Shown: one piece after another, positions 23,831 through 35,222 of the stretch
Numbering within the stretch: position 1 is the stretch's first letter
How the letters are laid out: every line of letters begins with the position of its first letter
DNA from: Perognathus longimembris pacificus
Taxonomy: Eukaryota; Chordata; Mammalia; Rodentia; Heteromyidae
DNA length: 64,000 nucleotides
Reading direction: 5' to 3'
Assembly: GCF_023159225.1 (NCBI RefSeq)
Contig: NC_063181.1
Span: forward strand, 10,375,606-10,439,605
The notes under the pieces: model-generated
The model's input: the letters and a program-made list of their open reading frames with translations, nothing else
Databases searched by the model: none
Told to the model about the DNA's origin: nothing
Program-made: the position numbers and the translations under genes

Positions 23831-24733
23831 ATTTAGTGCACAGATGTATACATGAATGGAAGCATCACATTGTGTGTTAATTTACTATGTGCATCACATT
23901 GCTATGTGACAATTAAGAAATAATGTAGCCAAAAAATAGAAAGAGCAAGGTGGTCTAGCTAACTTAGAATGGAATCTCACAAAACAAGTATAATCCTTAG
24001 GCTGTCACTTTTCCTGCAGATGGAAAAGATGGTTTGATGTCAGTCCTGAAAGAGCAGCAGTCAACTGATTCCTATTATCTTACTTATTACTTATTACCTT
24101 TGTAAAACTGAAGCTCAGTTTTGCAAATTAGATCAGCCCTGAAGAAAAGCTCCTATCTTTATGTGCTACATTATACCTAATTTGCATGGAGTAATATTAA
24201 CAGTATCTGTAGGCTTATTTTTCCATCAATGCATTTGATCACATAACTGTTCTCCTAACATTAAGTTTTAAATGCTTTTATTTCAAGTATCAGCCTGTGG
24301 GTGAAATAATCAAGACTTAACAGAAGGGAAAATTAGTCTTATGACATTATCATTAAAAAGAGGGAATATTGTCATAAACTGGAATGAAAAATAGCAAAAT
24401 ACAAAATCTTACCAACTGCATATGGCAAATAAAAAATGAATCATTGCTGCTATTATTAAATACTAAAATCACTAACTCTAGATTGAGAGGCTAAATGCTT
24501 TTGTGTGGAAAATAAAAGGTTAGTGTGGATTTCCTAGAGCCTTTAAAGGTAGAACAGTTTCCTGCTGTTTGAAAAGACATAAAGGACACAAAGTAACTCA
24601 TCAATTTCTTGAATAAATGATAAATGATGTATTCAAAACAATTGTCTCAATAATTCTGATGAGCTTATAAAAGCTCCCATATTCATTGCTTAGTATAGTA
24701 GAACTACTTAAAGCTAATAAAAAAAAATATATA
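23831..24733. other. AT-rich unique sequence, possible conserved non-coding block
   Basis: No gene or repeat is recognised. Two octamer-like motifs ('ttttgcaaatta' near 24119 and 'atttgcat' at 24180-24187) lie in AT-rich text of varied composition. Confidence 0.35.
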
Positions 24734-24929
24734 GGGCTGGGATATGGCCTAGTGGCAAGAGCGCTTGCCTCGTATACTTGAAGCCCTGGGTTCGATTCTC
24801 CAGCACCACATATACAGAAAATGGCCAGAAGTGGCGCTGTGACTCAAGTGGCAGAGTGCTAGCCTTGAGCAAAAGGAAGCCAGGGACAGTGCTCAGGCCC
24901 TGAGTCCAAGGCCCAGGACTGGCAAAAAA

Positions 24930-24947
<18 letters not shown>
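24734..24947 (+). mobile_element. IDL-Geo dimeric SINE with long A tail
   Basis: The full dimer has a few differences from the young consensus (one G lost at the start, 'cctcgtatacttgaagcc'). It is followed by about 24 A residues. A target-site duplication 'aaaaaaatatata' is plausible at 24721-24733 and 24941-24953, but low complexity makes it weak. Confidence 0.88.

Positions 24948-25004
<57 letters not shown>
24947..25004. repeat. (AT)n microsatellite at a SINE tail
   Basis: A perfect AT run directly after the IDL-Geo A tail, starting within the presumed target-site duplication. Confidence 0.97.
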
Positions 25005-25007
<3 letters not shown>

Positions 25008-25146
25008 AAAGCTGTTCAGAAGTCTGTCTGAAAAGTGTTGCTTGTAATCTGTGGTGCCCAAGGGCTCTTGGTCCTCTTTTGCTTACAACTGTATTTCTCC
25101 AGTATTTTGCTACATCATCATCATCATCATGTTCGGACATCATCTT

Positions 25147-25659
25147 TGCTAGAGATTGGATATGAAATATCTCTCAAAAGCCCATTTAGTCTCCAGAGTG
25201 ACTCTATTGGGAGATGATGCTATTGGTTTAGCTCTGAAGTGCTTGGTCCTGAGGCAGCAGTAATTGGCTCATGAGGGCTCTGATGTCACTAATGGACTAA
25301 GCTATAGGTGGGTTCCTAATCTGATGGGCTATGGGGAGTGATGGAATGTTAGGACATGGGACCTAGTGGAGTGGAGTGGCTCCTTGGAGCATGCTATTGG
25401 GTTCTGTATCTTGTCATCACCTTCCACTTCTCCCTTCTTCTGGCTTCTAAGAAATGAGCAGTCTCTTCTACCACAAGCTTCCACTGCCATAAGATCCTTT
25501 CACAAGCTTAAAGTAATGCAACCGATGACTTTGACCTGACTTATCACGGGCCTGAAAGCAGTAGGGTTTGCATGACCATATAGTAAAACCTCCAAAAGGG
25601 TGACCCAAAGAAAACTTTTCCTTTGTGTAAGTTGCAGTAATGGAAAGCAGACTAACACT
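25147..25659 (+). mobile_element. Solo ERVL-MaLR LTR with 5-bp duplication
   Basis: The LTR starts 'tgctagagattggatatgaa' and ends 'gaaagcagactaacact' (the usual final CA is CT here). The text between follows a MaLR LTR, including 'tctaagaaatgagcagtct' and 'cttttcctttgtgtaagttg'. The 5-bp flanks 'atctt' at 25142-25146 and 25660-25664 match the duplication length typical of ERVL elements. No internal retroviral sequence is present, so this is a solo LTR formed by recombination. Confidence 0.85.
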
Positions 25660-25780
25660 ATCTTTTTGTAAGTATGATAGCCACGCAGGATTAGAGAGCA
25701 ACTCTAATGTGACATCTGAATTAATTACATCTGGCACCTCTTGTTTAACCACAAGGTGACATAGTCCTGAAGAGTAAGAA

Positions 25781-25902
25781 TTCCTTCCTTCCTTCCTTCC
25801 TTCCTTCCTTCCTTCCTTCCTTCCTTCCTTCCTTCCTTCCTTCCTCCCTCCCTCCCTCCCTCCCTCCCTCCCTCCCTCCCTCCCTCCCTTCCTTCCTTCC
25901 TT
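25781..25902. repeat. Long TTCC/TCCC pyrimidine tract
   Basis: TTCC units (25781 to about 25845) give way to TCCC units (to about 25888), then return to TTCC (to 25902). The plus strand is all pyrimidine. Confidence 0.97.
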
Positions 25903-26016
25903 TGTATTTAGCCCTTACTATGGTGCTAGAAAATATTATGTATTTTGTGTGGATCAGAGTTGTATATTTATCAAGTAGCAAGGTGCTAAAGAAAGGATGG
26001 TAAACACATTCAAGGT

Positions 26017-26300
26017 GGCTCACATTTGTAACCATAGCTTTTCAGGAGACTCAGATTGGGATGATAACAGTACAAGTATGCCTAAAGCTATACTCAGAGT
26101 GGTGGTATGTGCCGGTCATCCTAGTTAGGATGAAAGGCTAATATAGTCAGATTGTAGTCCAGGCATGGACCTAGGCAGGAATTGAGATCCTATTTCAAAA
26201 ATAACCTGTGTCAAAAAGGGCTGGAAGCTCATTGGTGCAGTGCCTGCCTAGTAAGCATGAATCCTTGGGTTCAAATCCCAGGACTAACAGAAAAAAGAAA
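26017..26300 (+). repeat. B1-headed SINE followed by ID-like piece
   Basis: 'gtggctcacatttgtaacca' and 'ttttcaggagactcagattg' are B1-like. From about 26218 'agggctggaagctcattgg' to 'gggttcaaatcccaggac' is tRNA/ID-like with a B box. The copies are diverged and may be two insertions. Confidence 0.6.
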
Positions 26301-27329
26301 AGAAGAAGAAGAAAAAAAAGACCAGAATTTATTGTGTGTGCTCTACAAAATGCATGATTAGAAACAAAGCAAGGGTATTCCAAATGTTATGCTTATTCTT
26401 GGCAAATAATTTTTTTTTCTTTTTTGATGCTGCTCTTAAACGCTTTGCCATTTGGTTTGGCAAAGCTTCCAGGCAGCTAATTATGGACCACTTCCAAGGC
26501 ATTTGAGGAGGTGCCATAAACAGCAGGTATGCAGTTGAGAGAAAGCTCTTGTTTTATAGGGTCTGATCTTGCTTGCTAAGTATGGGGACATAAAATGGTC
26601 CATTTACAATTTCAGATTCTTGCCAGCAATTTTTTTCAAGGTAGATGTGACTTTTGATAAAGTTTCAGAGACAAAAAGTCATATGGTGGAAAAGTTCACA
26701 TTTGCAAAAAAAAAAAATGAGGAATTTGGTGATTTCAAGAAAATGTTTTTGCACTTTATTGCCTCAATCTTTGCAGAGTTAATGGGCATGAAAATTATTG
26801 TGTAAACTTGCAGGTGTGAAATGCAGTTTCAAAAAATAGGAAGAAAATATCTTTCACTGTTTGAACATTTAAGCCACAGCAGGTGTAAAAATACATGACA
26901 AAAAAACACAAAAAACATTGCTCCCCTAATTATTCTCTGATCCAGTTTCCATGAAGAGTGGTAGGGAATATCTTAGAGGAGCCATGGCCGGGCTCATTAG
27001 TTTCCTAGAAATGATTCCAATAACTTCGGACTAGCATGAGTGTTTGTTTAAACCTGAGAAAAGCTTGGTAGGACAATGTCAAACCCAGAAATAGTAAGAA
27101 TGCCTTTGGGTAGCTAGCGATGGGTACTATTTCCAGTACCAGTCATGCCTTCAGCAATAGAAATAGCTTGTTTTCCATAATGCTTTTCTTTCAGCAGAGA
27201 CTTGGATGGGTGGGATTTTCGAGAATGACAATTATTTGCCAGATCCTGGCAGTGTTTGTAGATTTGCTTTACACAGTTGGTCCATGTGCCTCAGAAGAGA
27301 TACACTGAGGTTGAAACACCACAATACTA
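26301..27329. other. Non-repetitive AT-rich sequence, no gene recognised
   Basis: No repeat or gene is recognised. A 78-codon plus-strand frame at 26569-26805 crosses an A run and has no domain. Confidence 0.4.
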
Positions 27330-27610
27330 TGACACTTGTCAGATGGCCAAAATCCAAAATTAATATCACCAAATGCTCTCAGCACTATGGAGCAACTGGA
27401 ACTCTCAGTGAGCGCCAGTGCAAATACAAAATGGTGCAGCCACTTAGAACGACAGTTTGGCAATTTCCTACAAGACTCAGCATGGTCAGAGTGTACAAGC
27501 CAGTGATCGTGAGCCTTGTTATTTATCCAAATAAGTTGGAAACCTGTCTGAACAAAAACCGGATTGTAAATGTTTATAGCAGCCTTATTCATAGTTGCCC
27601 CCAAAGTGGA
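27330..27610 (+). mobile_element. Ancient L1 ORF2 fragment, plus strand
   Basis: 'atggagcaactggaactctc', 'caaatacaaaatggtgcagc', 'cgacagtttggcaatttcc' and 'atgtttatagcagccttatt' are the sense-strand L1 ORF2 C-terminal region in order. The 151-codon frame that crosses it is a decayed remnant, not a gene. Confidence 0.85.
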
Positions 27611-28324
27611 AGGTTGGAGAGTCCCAACTCCCTGAGTCTCTCCACTCCAATGCAATTTTAATTCTATGCCTGGCTGCCAGGCAACTCCATATGATGGGAG
27701 GCATGCACTTCCTCTTCCTCTTTTCCTTTCTTCTAATTCAATTTGTCATCCCCCGGAGGGATGCTCAGAGGAGAATGAAATGTAGAAGCATCAGGTTAAC
27801 TTTCTGGAGCAAATTGAGTTCTGAAAAGAAGGGCTTCACAGAGTGATGGGAAGAGGAGCTAATGTAAAATCAGGTCAATAGCATTAGAAGACACACACGT
27901 TTTTACAGCTGGAAGGAACTCTAATTGTCTGATTCCGTTTTATGTCAGTAGACAGTTTTAATAGCCTTAAGTTTAATAGTATGGAGAGCAGGCTGGAAGA
28001 TCTGCCCTGTGACAGTAGATCAGCCTGGTTTTGAATATGCCATTTCCAGCTCTGGGCAGCTGAGTGGTGTTGGATAGGCATTGCTTTTCTGAAGCTCAGG
28101 TTCCATTGAGCTTGTGAGGATCTGAGGGTTGAAATAGATAGCATGTATAAAGAGCAGTCTGGGCTCCCTGGCACACATGACTTACCTTCCCTTCTGGTTC
28201 AATTTGGAGTAGAAAGAAGCTACCACTTTCCTTCCTTCCCTCAATGTCTCAAAAAATAAAAGAGTCTAATCATCTACTTTTTTCTCTGCCTAGATGGATA
28301 TATATATATATATACATACATATG

Positions 28325-28355
<31 letters not shown>

Positions 28356-28375
28356 TCAAGCTAACTCTCTTATTC
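27611..28375. other. Unique sequence ending in an AT-rich palindromic tract
   Basis: No gene is recognised. At 28289-28355 TA runs are interrupted by 'catacatatgtata', giving a self-complementary low-complexity stretch. Confidence 0.45.
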
Positions 28376-28600
28376 TTTTTTCCTGGTTCTGGGACTTGAA
28401 CTCAGGGCTTGAGTGCTGTCCCTGAGCTTTTGTGCTCAAGGCTAGTGTTCTACCCTTTGAGCCACAGTGGCACTTCCAGCTTTGTGGTAGTTAATTGGAG
28501 ATAAGAGTCTCATGGACTTTCCTGCTCTGGCTGGCTTTGAACTGTGACTGTCAGATCTCAGCCTCCTGAGTGTCTAGGATTAAAGACTTGAGCCTTTAAT
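28376..28600 (-). repeat. B1-headed composite SINE, minus strand
   Basis: 'gggacttgaactcagggctt', 'gtgctcaaggctagtgttct', 'gttaattggagataagagtc' and 'tctcagcctcctgagtgtct' are the reversed tail, tRNA-like part, linker and B1 head. Confidence 0.85.
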
Positions 28601-29011
28601 CTGATTCTCTTCTTTCAACTCGTTCCTTTATCAGCATCCTGGGACATACTTTCAAAAGTCATCACAGGAGTTACTAACCAAACATCCTCACTGACTTTCT
28701 CTTGATTAAGTAACAGAATTACCCTAACCTATGCAAAAGGAGCTGATTAATATGCCTTTGAAAAGGGTCCTTACCTCTCTCCAGCCCCAGCCCCTGTCCT
28801 TTAGAAATGCAAGTTTGCTAATCAAAATGCTTCTTGTGGGGTTTCCTAAGGGACAGATGGATGATACAGAATGTGCCAGAAAGATCAGCTGCTAGTTTTC
28901 ATGCTTCTTTCAGTTTATTCAACTTTTTGTTCTTTTTCTTTCTCACCTTTTTTTTATTCCATTCCTAGTTTTCTTTGTCTTGCCTTTTTTTTTTGTTTTT
29001 AATAATGCTCT

Positions 29012-29120
29012 TAGCCATGTGTGGTGGTACATGCCTATAATCCTAGCACTTGGGAGACAGGAAGATGAGGCGCGCTCCAGGCCATGCTAGGCTGCCTCCT
29101 AAAACACTGACTCAAAAAAA
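29012..29120 (+). repeat. B1-like SINE monomer
   Basis: 'agccatgtgtggtggtacat' and 'ataatcctagcacttgggag' are the B1 5' half, ending in 'actgactcaaaaaaag'. Confidence 0.8.
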
Positions 29121-29342
29121 GCATTGCTTCCTAGGTAAGACTAGGAGCCTGGAAGTGGACTCCTGAATATAATGCTTACCCCTGCAATGCTGTCTAGCCT
29201 ATATTACCTACATTTTCTGCACCTTGGATATCATCTGTCAAATATGCTGAACCCATGGTCTATTGCAAAGATCTAAGGAGTTCATGTATTGTTATATTCA
29301 AAGTTCTCTGCCCAAGGGGAGTTTTAGACTTCTGTGAAGACG

Positions 29343-29580
29343 CCCAGAGCTGGGAAATCAAGCCTGTAATCCTAGATATTCAAGGGGCTATGATCTGAGG
29401 ATCACAGTTCAAAGCCAGCCTGGGCACAAAAGTTTGTGAGACTCTTATGTCCAATTAACCACTAGGAAACCAGAAGTGATGTTGTGACTCAAAGTGGTAA
29501 TGAACAAGCATTAAGGAAAAGAGCTCAGGGACAGTGCCCAGGCCCTGAGTTCAAGGCCCAAGACAGAACAACAACAACAA
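29343..29580 (+). repeat. B1-headed composite SINE
   Basis: B1 head ('caagcctgtaatcctagata', 'ctgaggatcacagttcaaag'), linker ('ccaattaaccactaggaaac'), then a Geo-like tail ('ctcagggacagtgcccaggc' followed by 'cctgagttcaaggcc') and a CAA-rich end. Confidence 0.85.
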
Positions 29581-29744
29581 AAATAAGTACTACAAAAAGT
29601 TCCCATGTCCCCAGCATACTTCCCAGCGTTCTCCAGTGAAAGCATCTAACATAATTAGTGTATGTCATTAAAATCAAGATGTTGACCTTGGTACAAAACC
29701 ATTATCTGAACAGTAGATCTCAATGAGGTTTTGCCAGTTGTTGC

Positions 29745-29985
29745 ACTCCTGTGTGTGCATGTGTACCACTATCAGGGCTTGAATTCAGGTTTATTCACTG
29801 TCAGTGGTAGAGGGCCAGCTCTACCACTTGAGCCGTCCCTCCAGTCTGACATTTTGCTAGTTAATTGGAGATGGAGTCTTCTAGACTTTTCTGCCTAAGA
29901 TGTCTTTAAACCATGATCTTCCATAACCCAGCCTCCTAAGTAGCTAGGATAACAGGCATGAGCCACCAGTGCCCAGCTTTTAGCC
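29745..29985 (-). repeat. B1-headed composite SINE, minus strand
   Basis: 'agggcttgaattcaggttta', 'ctctaccacttgagccgtcc', 'ttaattggagatggagtctt' and 'ggcatgagccaccagtgccc' give the reversed composite in order. Confidence 0.83.
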
Positions 29986-30009
29986 AATTCTTAAAACATA
30001 ATTGTTGAT

Positions 30010-30600
30010 TTCCTTACTAATCAGTTTAGAAAATTCTATCTTCTAGGAACACAAGTCCTTTGTCTAATATGAGATTTTCAAATATTATCTCCCTTCCCAT
30101 TACTTGACTTTTCATTCTATTCTTAGGATCTTTTGTGTCAAAGACTTTCACTTATTGAATGTTCTTTAGGTTAGATGGTCACAAGGATTTTTCCTGTATT
30201 TTTTCCTTAAAGTTTCACATATTCTATGGGGATCATTTTGATTAAGTTTTTGCTAGAAGTGTTAGGTTTCAATTTCAAATATTTTCCTTATAGAGATCGA
30301 GTTGTCCCAACACCATTTGTACCAAACAGTACATTCCTCACTTACCTGCTCTTATGTCTTTGTCAAAAAACTCGCTGACCATGTTTATGCAAAGCAAGGC
30401 AAATTGCTAAGTCCTTTAATTAGTTTCGTTGATCTATATATGTCCTACCCTCTGCAATATCACACTGTCTTGGCTATTTTAAGATAGTAAGTTTTAAACT
30501 AGGCATTATGTTTCTATTTCTATTCTCTTCTTAGATATTTTGGTTTCTTTACATTTTTATATAAATTTTACACAGTGCTTATAAATAGCTACAAAATATC
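30010..30600 (-). mobile_element. Ancient L1 ORF2 fragment, minus strand
   Basis: 'tcctttgtctaatatgagat', 'gttgtcccaacaccatttgt', 'ttcgttgatctatatatgtc' and 'gtcttggctattttaagata' are the reverse complement of the ORF2 segment just 5' of the C-terminal region, in order. It is heavily decayed. Confidence 0.82.
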
Positions 30601-33600
30601 TAGTTTGGTTTACCTATTATTTGAAATGTTGCTTTTTTTCATTCTTTTATTTTTATGGGTTTTTTTCAGTTAATAATTCTCCAAAAAAGGAGGAGGGGGG
30701 CCTTAATGATGTTTTTAGGCTGATTCCCAGATTCCACCATAGAGCAAACACAATCTCTTTAGAATCGATTCTGTGGTGTGAGGTGAGTAGTTAGTTCCGT
30801 TACTCAGGTTGTTGACTGAATGTTGATTAGTGTCCTTGGCCTCCTAATTCCTTGTTCTGTAGGACTTTCAATTTGCCATGAGACATTTAGAAGCCTGCTG
30901 GACCTTACTCGTTCCCAACATTTTCTCATTTATTTGAAGAGATTGTTTAGAATTTTGTGGCTCTAAGCCAGAAGGAACGTGGTCAAGTACAGGTTTCCCT
31001 GCAGCCTTCAGGTTGTAATGCCTGACTTTCATTGTTCATTTGTTTAGTGTCTCTGCGCTTCCGTTTCCTTGTGTGTGACTTATGATGGGGATCAAGGAAT
31101 CTGTTGCAAAAGTTTTCTTTGTGTTTAAACACAGTATGTGTACAGTGCTTAACTTTAAACTTGGAACCCCAATCACTGTTTGCTGCTGCCTTTCTTCTCC
31201 TGCTCCCTAATAGACTGTGAAGTTTGGTATCTCTCTGAGGTAGGGACTGTGTCACAGGCCATTTCCCTTCGCTCCTGGTCCCAGGGATAACTGTCTCGTC
31301 ATCCTTCAGTATTCCCTGCGATCATCCTCAGATACCTACTTCTGTAGATGCTTATATAAAATGATATCATATTTGCATATATCTCCCTGTGTATTTTAGA
31401 TCGTCTCTAGATTTCTTATAACACCTGATACCAGGTACATGTTTTAGAACTAGTTGTTACACTGTAAGCTTTAAAGAATAATGGTGAACAAAAATTTCTG
31501 TATGTTTTTAATATGGACACAAACTTTGTAGACCCGGTTCTAATTACCTGATCATTTCAGCAGTGGCAGACATTAAAATATTTTCCACTGCGGCCTGAAC
31601 CTGTTAATGTGGAACCTTCCACCCCTCCCATGCATTGGAAAGCACCTGAACCTCCCAGACCCTAGGCAGGGTCACAAGATTAGTTCTAGCCAAGAAGATG
31701 TAAGTCAAATTGAGGCTTGTCATTTCCAAGCTGTGGTGGTACAGTCTTTGATTAGCTTTCTTCCTGTGCTTCCCTACTTCTGTTGGCTAGATACCCTGAT
31801 GTCAGTGAAGTAAAAAGATGGTGAAAACAGGAGATGAAAGCAGCCTGATTATCCGAATCATCAATGGAGAGGACTTCAAACTCAACTAATTAATGTGTTA
31901 GACTGTGATTCAAGACAGAATTAAAACTGTTGTTTGAATGCACTGACGTTTACAGGTGGGTGTTGCCACAGTTAGCAGTAAGTACTCCCAATATGCTGTT
32001 GGTTGTTTTGCAAAACTTAAACCTTTTGGGAATTATACTTTTATAATATTCTAAATTCTTTATGATTTGCATGAAATATAAATAATATTTACATGAAAAC
32101 ATGTAAGCAGTTCAATAGGCAGCTGTGAGGAGACCTACCTGTATGAATTTAGGTAGATTTTAGCCTGAAATATTTTTTGTGGATTTTTCCCTGGAGAAAA
32201 AGGATCATGAGGAATAGAAGTGGAAGAAGATATGGAATGTAGACTCTAAGAGTATTTGACAGATGGTGAAAAAATTTTTAAATAAGATATAGCATATCAA
32301 CTATTTGGATATCGCAACAGTACTGTATCATTGTTTAGGATATGTGTGTTAAGTATACCATGGTTAAATTGTATTATTTAGTGTTCTGGTCTTTGTCTTG
32401 AAATTAGAATACCTATGTCTGTTTGCCATGCATAAGATTATAGATAATCATTTTAATCTCATATTTTACTATTTAATTTCTACCTGTCTCCCCTGTATTT
32501 ATTTTTACCCATAATTTCATTTTCAAGTATTTCACTTTTTAAACCTTTTTCAATTTCTTTCCTCTGTTTGGTTGCACATTATACTCTATCATGTTCTATC
32601 AGGATTAGTTTAGAGAGGACACACCACTCAATTTACTAAAGGCTAATATAAACTAGAACCTTCACCACACTTCTTGGGAAATGCTTTGGCTTTACATTAC
32701 TTTAGCTCCATTTATCTTCCTCCCAAACTTATATATGTAACTTATTTTGAATAATTTGTAAGTGGCATACATAAGAAATGATGAATCCTAAATATTTAAT
32801 ATTTTGGGGTAAAATATTTATTTAAATGCAAGCTTATGTGATTTATTTTTAAACAATGCTGTATTTAACCATTATATTACAAAATATATGAAGATTTGGT
32901 GATTATTTCTATGAGCCTCTAAGAACTACTTCAAACATAGCACTAGATGAGATCTTCTTTTGAAATGGTACCCAATTTTAATAAAGATAATCCTTGAAGT
33001 TACAGACATCTCAGCATCCAAACATGGATATTTTAGAATCCCTGAACAAAAGAAGCGTGTCTGTGTTTTGTCAGGTGTAGGAAACTAGGCTGCGTCTGTA
33101 CCATTGATCTGGATGAAGGGATGTGGAGGGATGTATAAGTGGTCAACAATGACAGGTGGTGTGCATACATGTGGGAGTGGTCTCGAGTGTCTCTTACTAA
33201 TTGGTGATCATATTGTACCTTGAAATTGGCCACAATGGGCTATTGACTTCCTGGGAGCATTGACTACATATCGGATATGATTTATTGTGATGTTGTCTAG
33301 ACTTAAATTGATGAAGACGACTGAATTTTAAAGTTAATAGTGGCTCCTGTCTACAGTATGACATTAGAAGAACACAGATGTGTGGGAACATATTCTAATA
33401 TTCAGAAATAACTATTGGATGTAGCAAAGTCCCTTTTGCCATAGGTAGCGAATGATACATCATTTAATCTCAACAGAAAATATTAGCATGTATATGTGCT
33501 CAAGTGTATTTGCTTATTAATTTCAACCATAAGTTTTCTATAAAATAATTTTGCAAAAATTAACATGATCAGTTGGCTACTAAGATCTAAGATGGAGATG

Positions 33601-33734
33601 TTATGTTTTATTATTTGCAAACTGTGTACTATGCATTGCTTAAATCAATAAAATTGATAGTAAGCATATATACATAACTACAGATACCCACGTATGTTTT
33701 CTTTTTCTGGACAGAGGTTGTTAAACATTTATAG
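30601..33734. other. Long stretch of unique AT-rich sequence
   Basis: I recognise no gene and no repeat family in these 3.1 kb. Frames such as 30983-31255 on the minus strand (90 codons, rich in Lys and Arg) show no domain. Text at about 32000-32960 is very AT-rich. Confidence 0.4.
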
Positions 33735-33880
33735 CCCATCATGGACTTGAGATAGAAGTTTTGTTGTTGGAGGGGAAGGGAGAGGCTGAAAGGAGTGATG
33801 AAGGGGGTGATTCTGATTAAGGTACATTGCATGCCCAGAAGAACAGGTAAAAATTGAGGCTAATAAAAAAACAAACAAAC
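33735..33880 (+). repeat. Possible old L1 3' end
   Basis: A purine-rich tract ('tggaggggaagggagagg'), then 'aaggtacattgcatgcc' and 'gaggctaataaaaaaac' resemble the 3' UTR and tail of an old rodent L1. Low confidence. Confidence 0.35.
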
Positions 33881-34106
33881 AGAGGAATACAAGTTTTGTT
33901 ACTGTAATTGCTGGCTTTCTTGAGAATCTAGGGTGGAGTTTAGCAGGTGACCCAGACTTAAACACATCAGTTTTATTTTTGTTGTTGTTATTGTTCATTT
34001 CTCTATTACAGTTTTCCTAGAACTCAGACTCATTGTTCTTTTATCATTTCCATAAAAACCACCTAGGCTAGGCTTCCATCTTTTCACAGATTGCTTTCAA
34101 CATTTT

Positions 34107-34329
34107 TTTTTTCTTTCAGCCATGGGGCTTGAACTCAGGGCCTGGAACAGTCCCTGAGCTCTTTTACTCAAGGCTAGTACTCTTCCACTTTGAGCCACAG
34201 CACTGCTTCGGGGTTTTAAGTGGTTAATTGGAGATAAGATTCTTAAGGCTTTGAACCGAGATCTTCATCTCTCAGCTTCTTGATTACCTAGGATTATATA
34301 CATGAGCCACTGAAGCCTGGCTTTGTTTA
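34107..34329 (-). repeat. B1-headed composite SINE, minus strand
   Basis: 'ggggcttgaactcagggcct', 'actcaaggctagtactcttc', 'ggttaattggagataagatt' and 'acatgagccactgaagcctg' are the reversed composite. A 9-bp target-site duplication, 'caacatttt', lies at 34098-34106 and 34330-34338. Confidence 0.88.
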
Positions 34330-34787
34330 CAACATTTTAAAGTAGGAAGTGTCTATTGTTTATTCAGATTTTTCTGTTAGAAAAATAGATTATTTTTCCC
34401 TCAGTTAATGTGGTATCTTATTGGGTGCTTTCTGTCCTAAGATTCTTCTGACAGACTTGGGGCTAGCATGGTCCACACCCACTGGTTGAAAGACCTTTGC
34501 TCCTTCTGATGACTTTGGGCAAACCTTAGAAGGAACACCCAGGGACAGTTGAAACCTCGCAGGCCATTACTGCCTTTAAAAAAATCCAATACTCATATCC
34601 CAGGGTACCTTAAAAAAAACTAATCCTTTAAATTCGAAAACAGAGTTATTTTTCCCAGCCCTAGGAAATCCCTTTATTGTATGACAGTGGTGTTGACCTA
34701 GTAAGTTTTTACCTGATGTGGGGCGGGCATGTATTATGCAAGGTTTCCTTATATTGACCTTCTAATTGATCTCATCATGGGTCCCTG

Positions 34788-34950
34788 GTATCAGCTTTCT
34801 GCCACTGTAGCAAACACCTGAGACAATCAAACTTATAATTGAATAAAATCTTATTTCTTGCCCAGGCTGGGTTCAAGCCCTGATCCTCCTCACATCTCAG
34901 ACTTTTGAGTAGTCAGGATTATAGGCATGAGCCAGCCACTAGCACCAAAC
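34788..34950 (-). repeat. MaLR LTR end fragment followed by B1, minus strand
   Basis: 'agctttctgccactgtagca' and 'aacacctgagacaatcaaac' (34788-34856) resemble a reversed MaLR-type LTR end. From 34857 'cccaggctgggttcaagccc' to 'ggcatgagccagcc' is a reversed B1. The B1 appears to interrupt the LTR remnant. Confidence 0.6.
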
Positions 34951-34984
34951 TAATTTTTATTTTTATGTATTTAATCTTTTTGTT

Positions 34985-35222
34985 GTGGTAATGGTGGTAC
35001 TGGGGCTTGAATTCAGTGTCTCTGCTCTTCCTTGGCCTTTATTTATTTTGCTCCAAGCTGGCACTCTACCAATTGAGCCACAACTCCACTTCATTGGAAA
35101 TAAGAGTCTCACAGACTTTTCTGCTTAGGCTGCTTTGAACCTTGATTCTCAGATCTCAACCTCCTAGGTAACTAGAATCGCAGGTGTGAGCTATCAGGGT
35201 ATACACACACACACATATACAC
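34985..35222 (-). repeat. B1-headed composite SINE plus (CA)n, minus strand
   Basis: 'ggggcttgaattcagtgtct', 'tctaccaattgagccacaac', 'tgcttaggctgctttgaacc' and 'gcaggtgtgagctatcaggg', then a short (CA)n run to about 35222. Confidence 0.8.

Noticed and set aside
27206..27661. A 151-codon plus-strand frame as a gene
   Set aside because: Most of it lies in an ancient L1 ORF2 fragment and is not in the L1 reading frame throughout.
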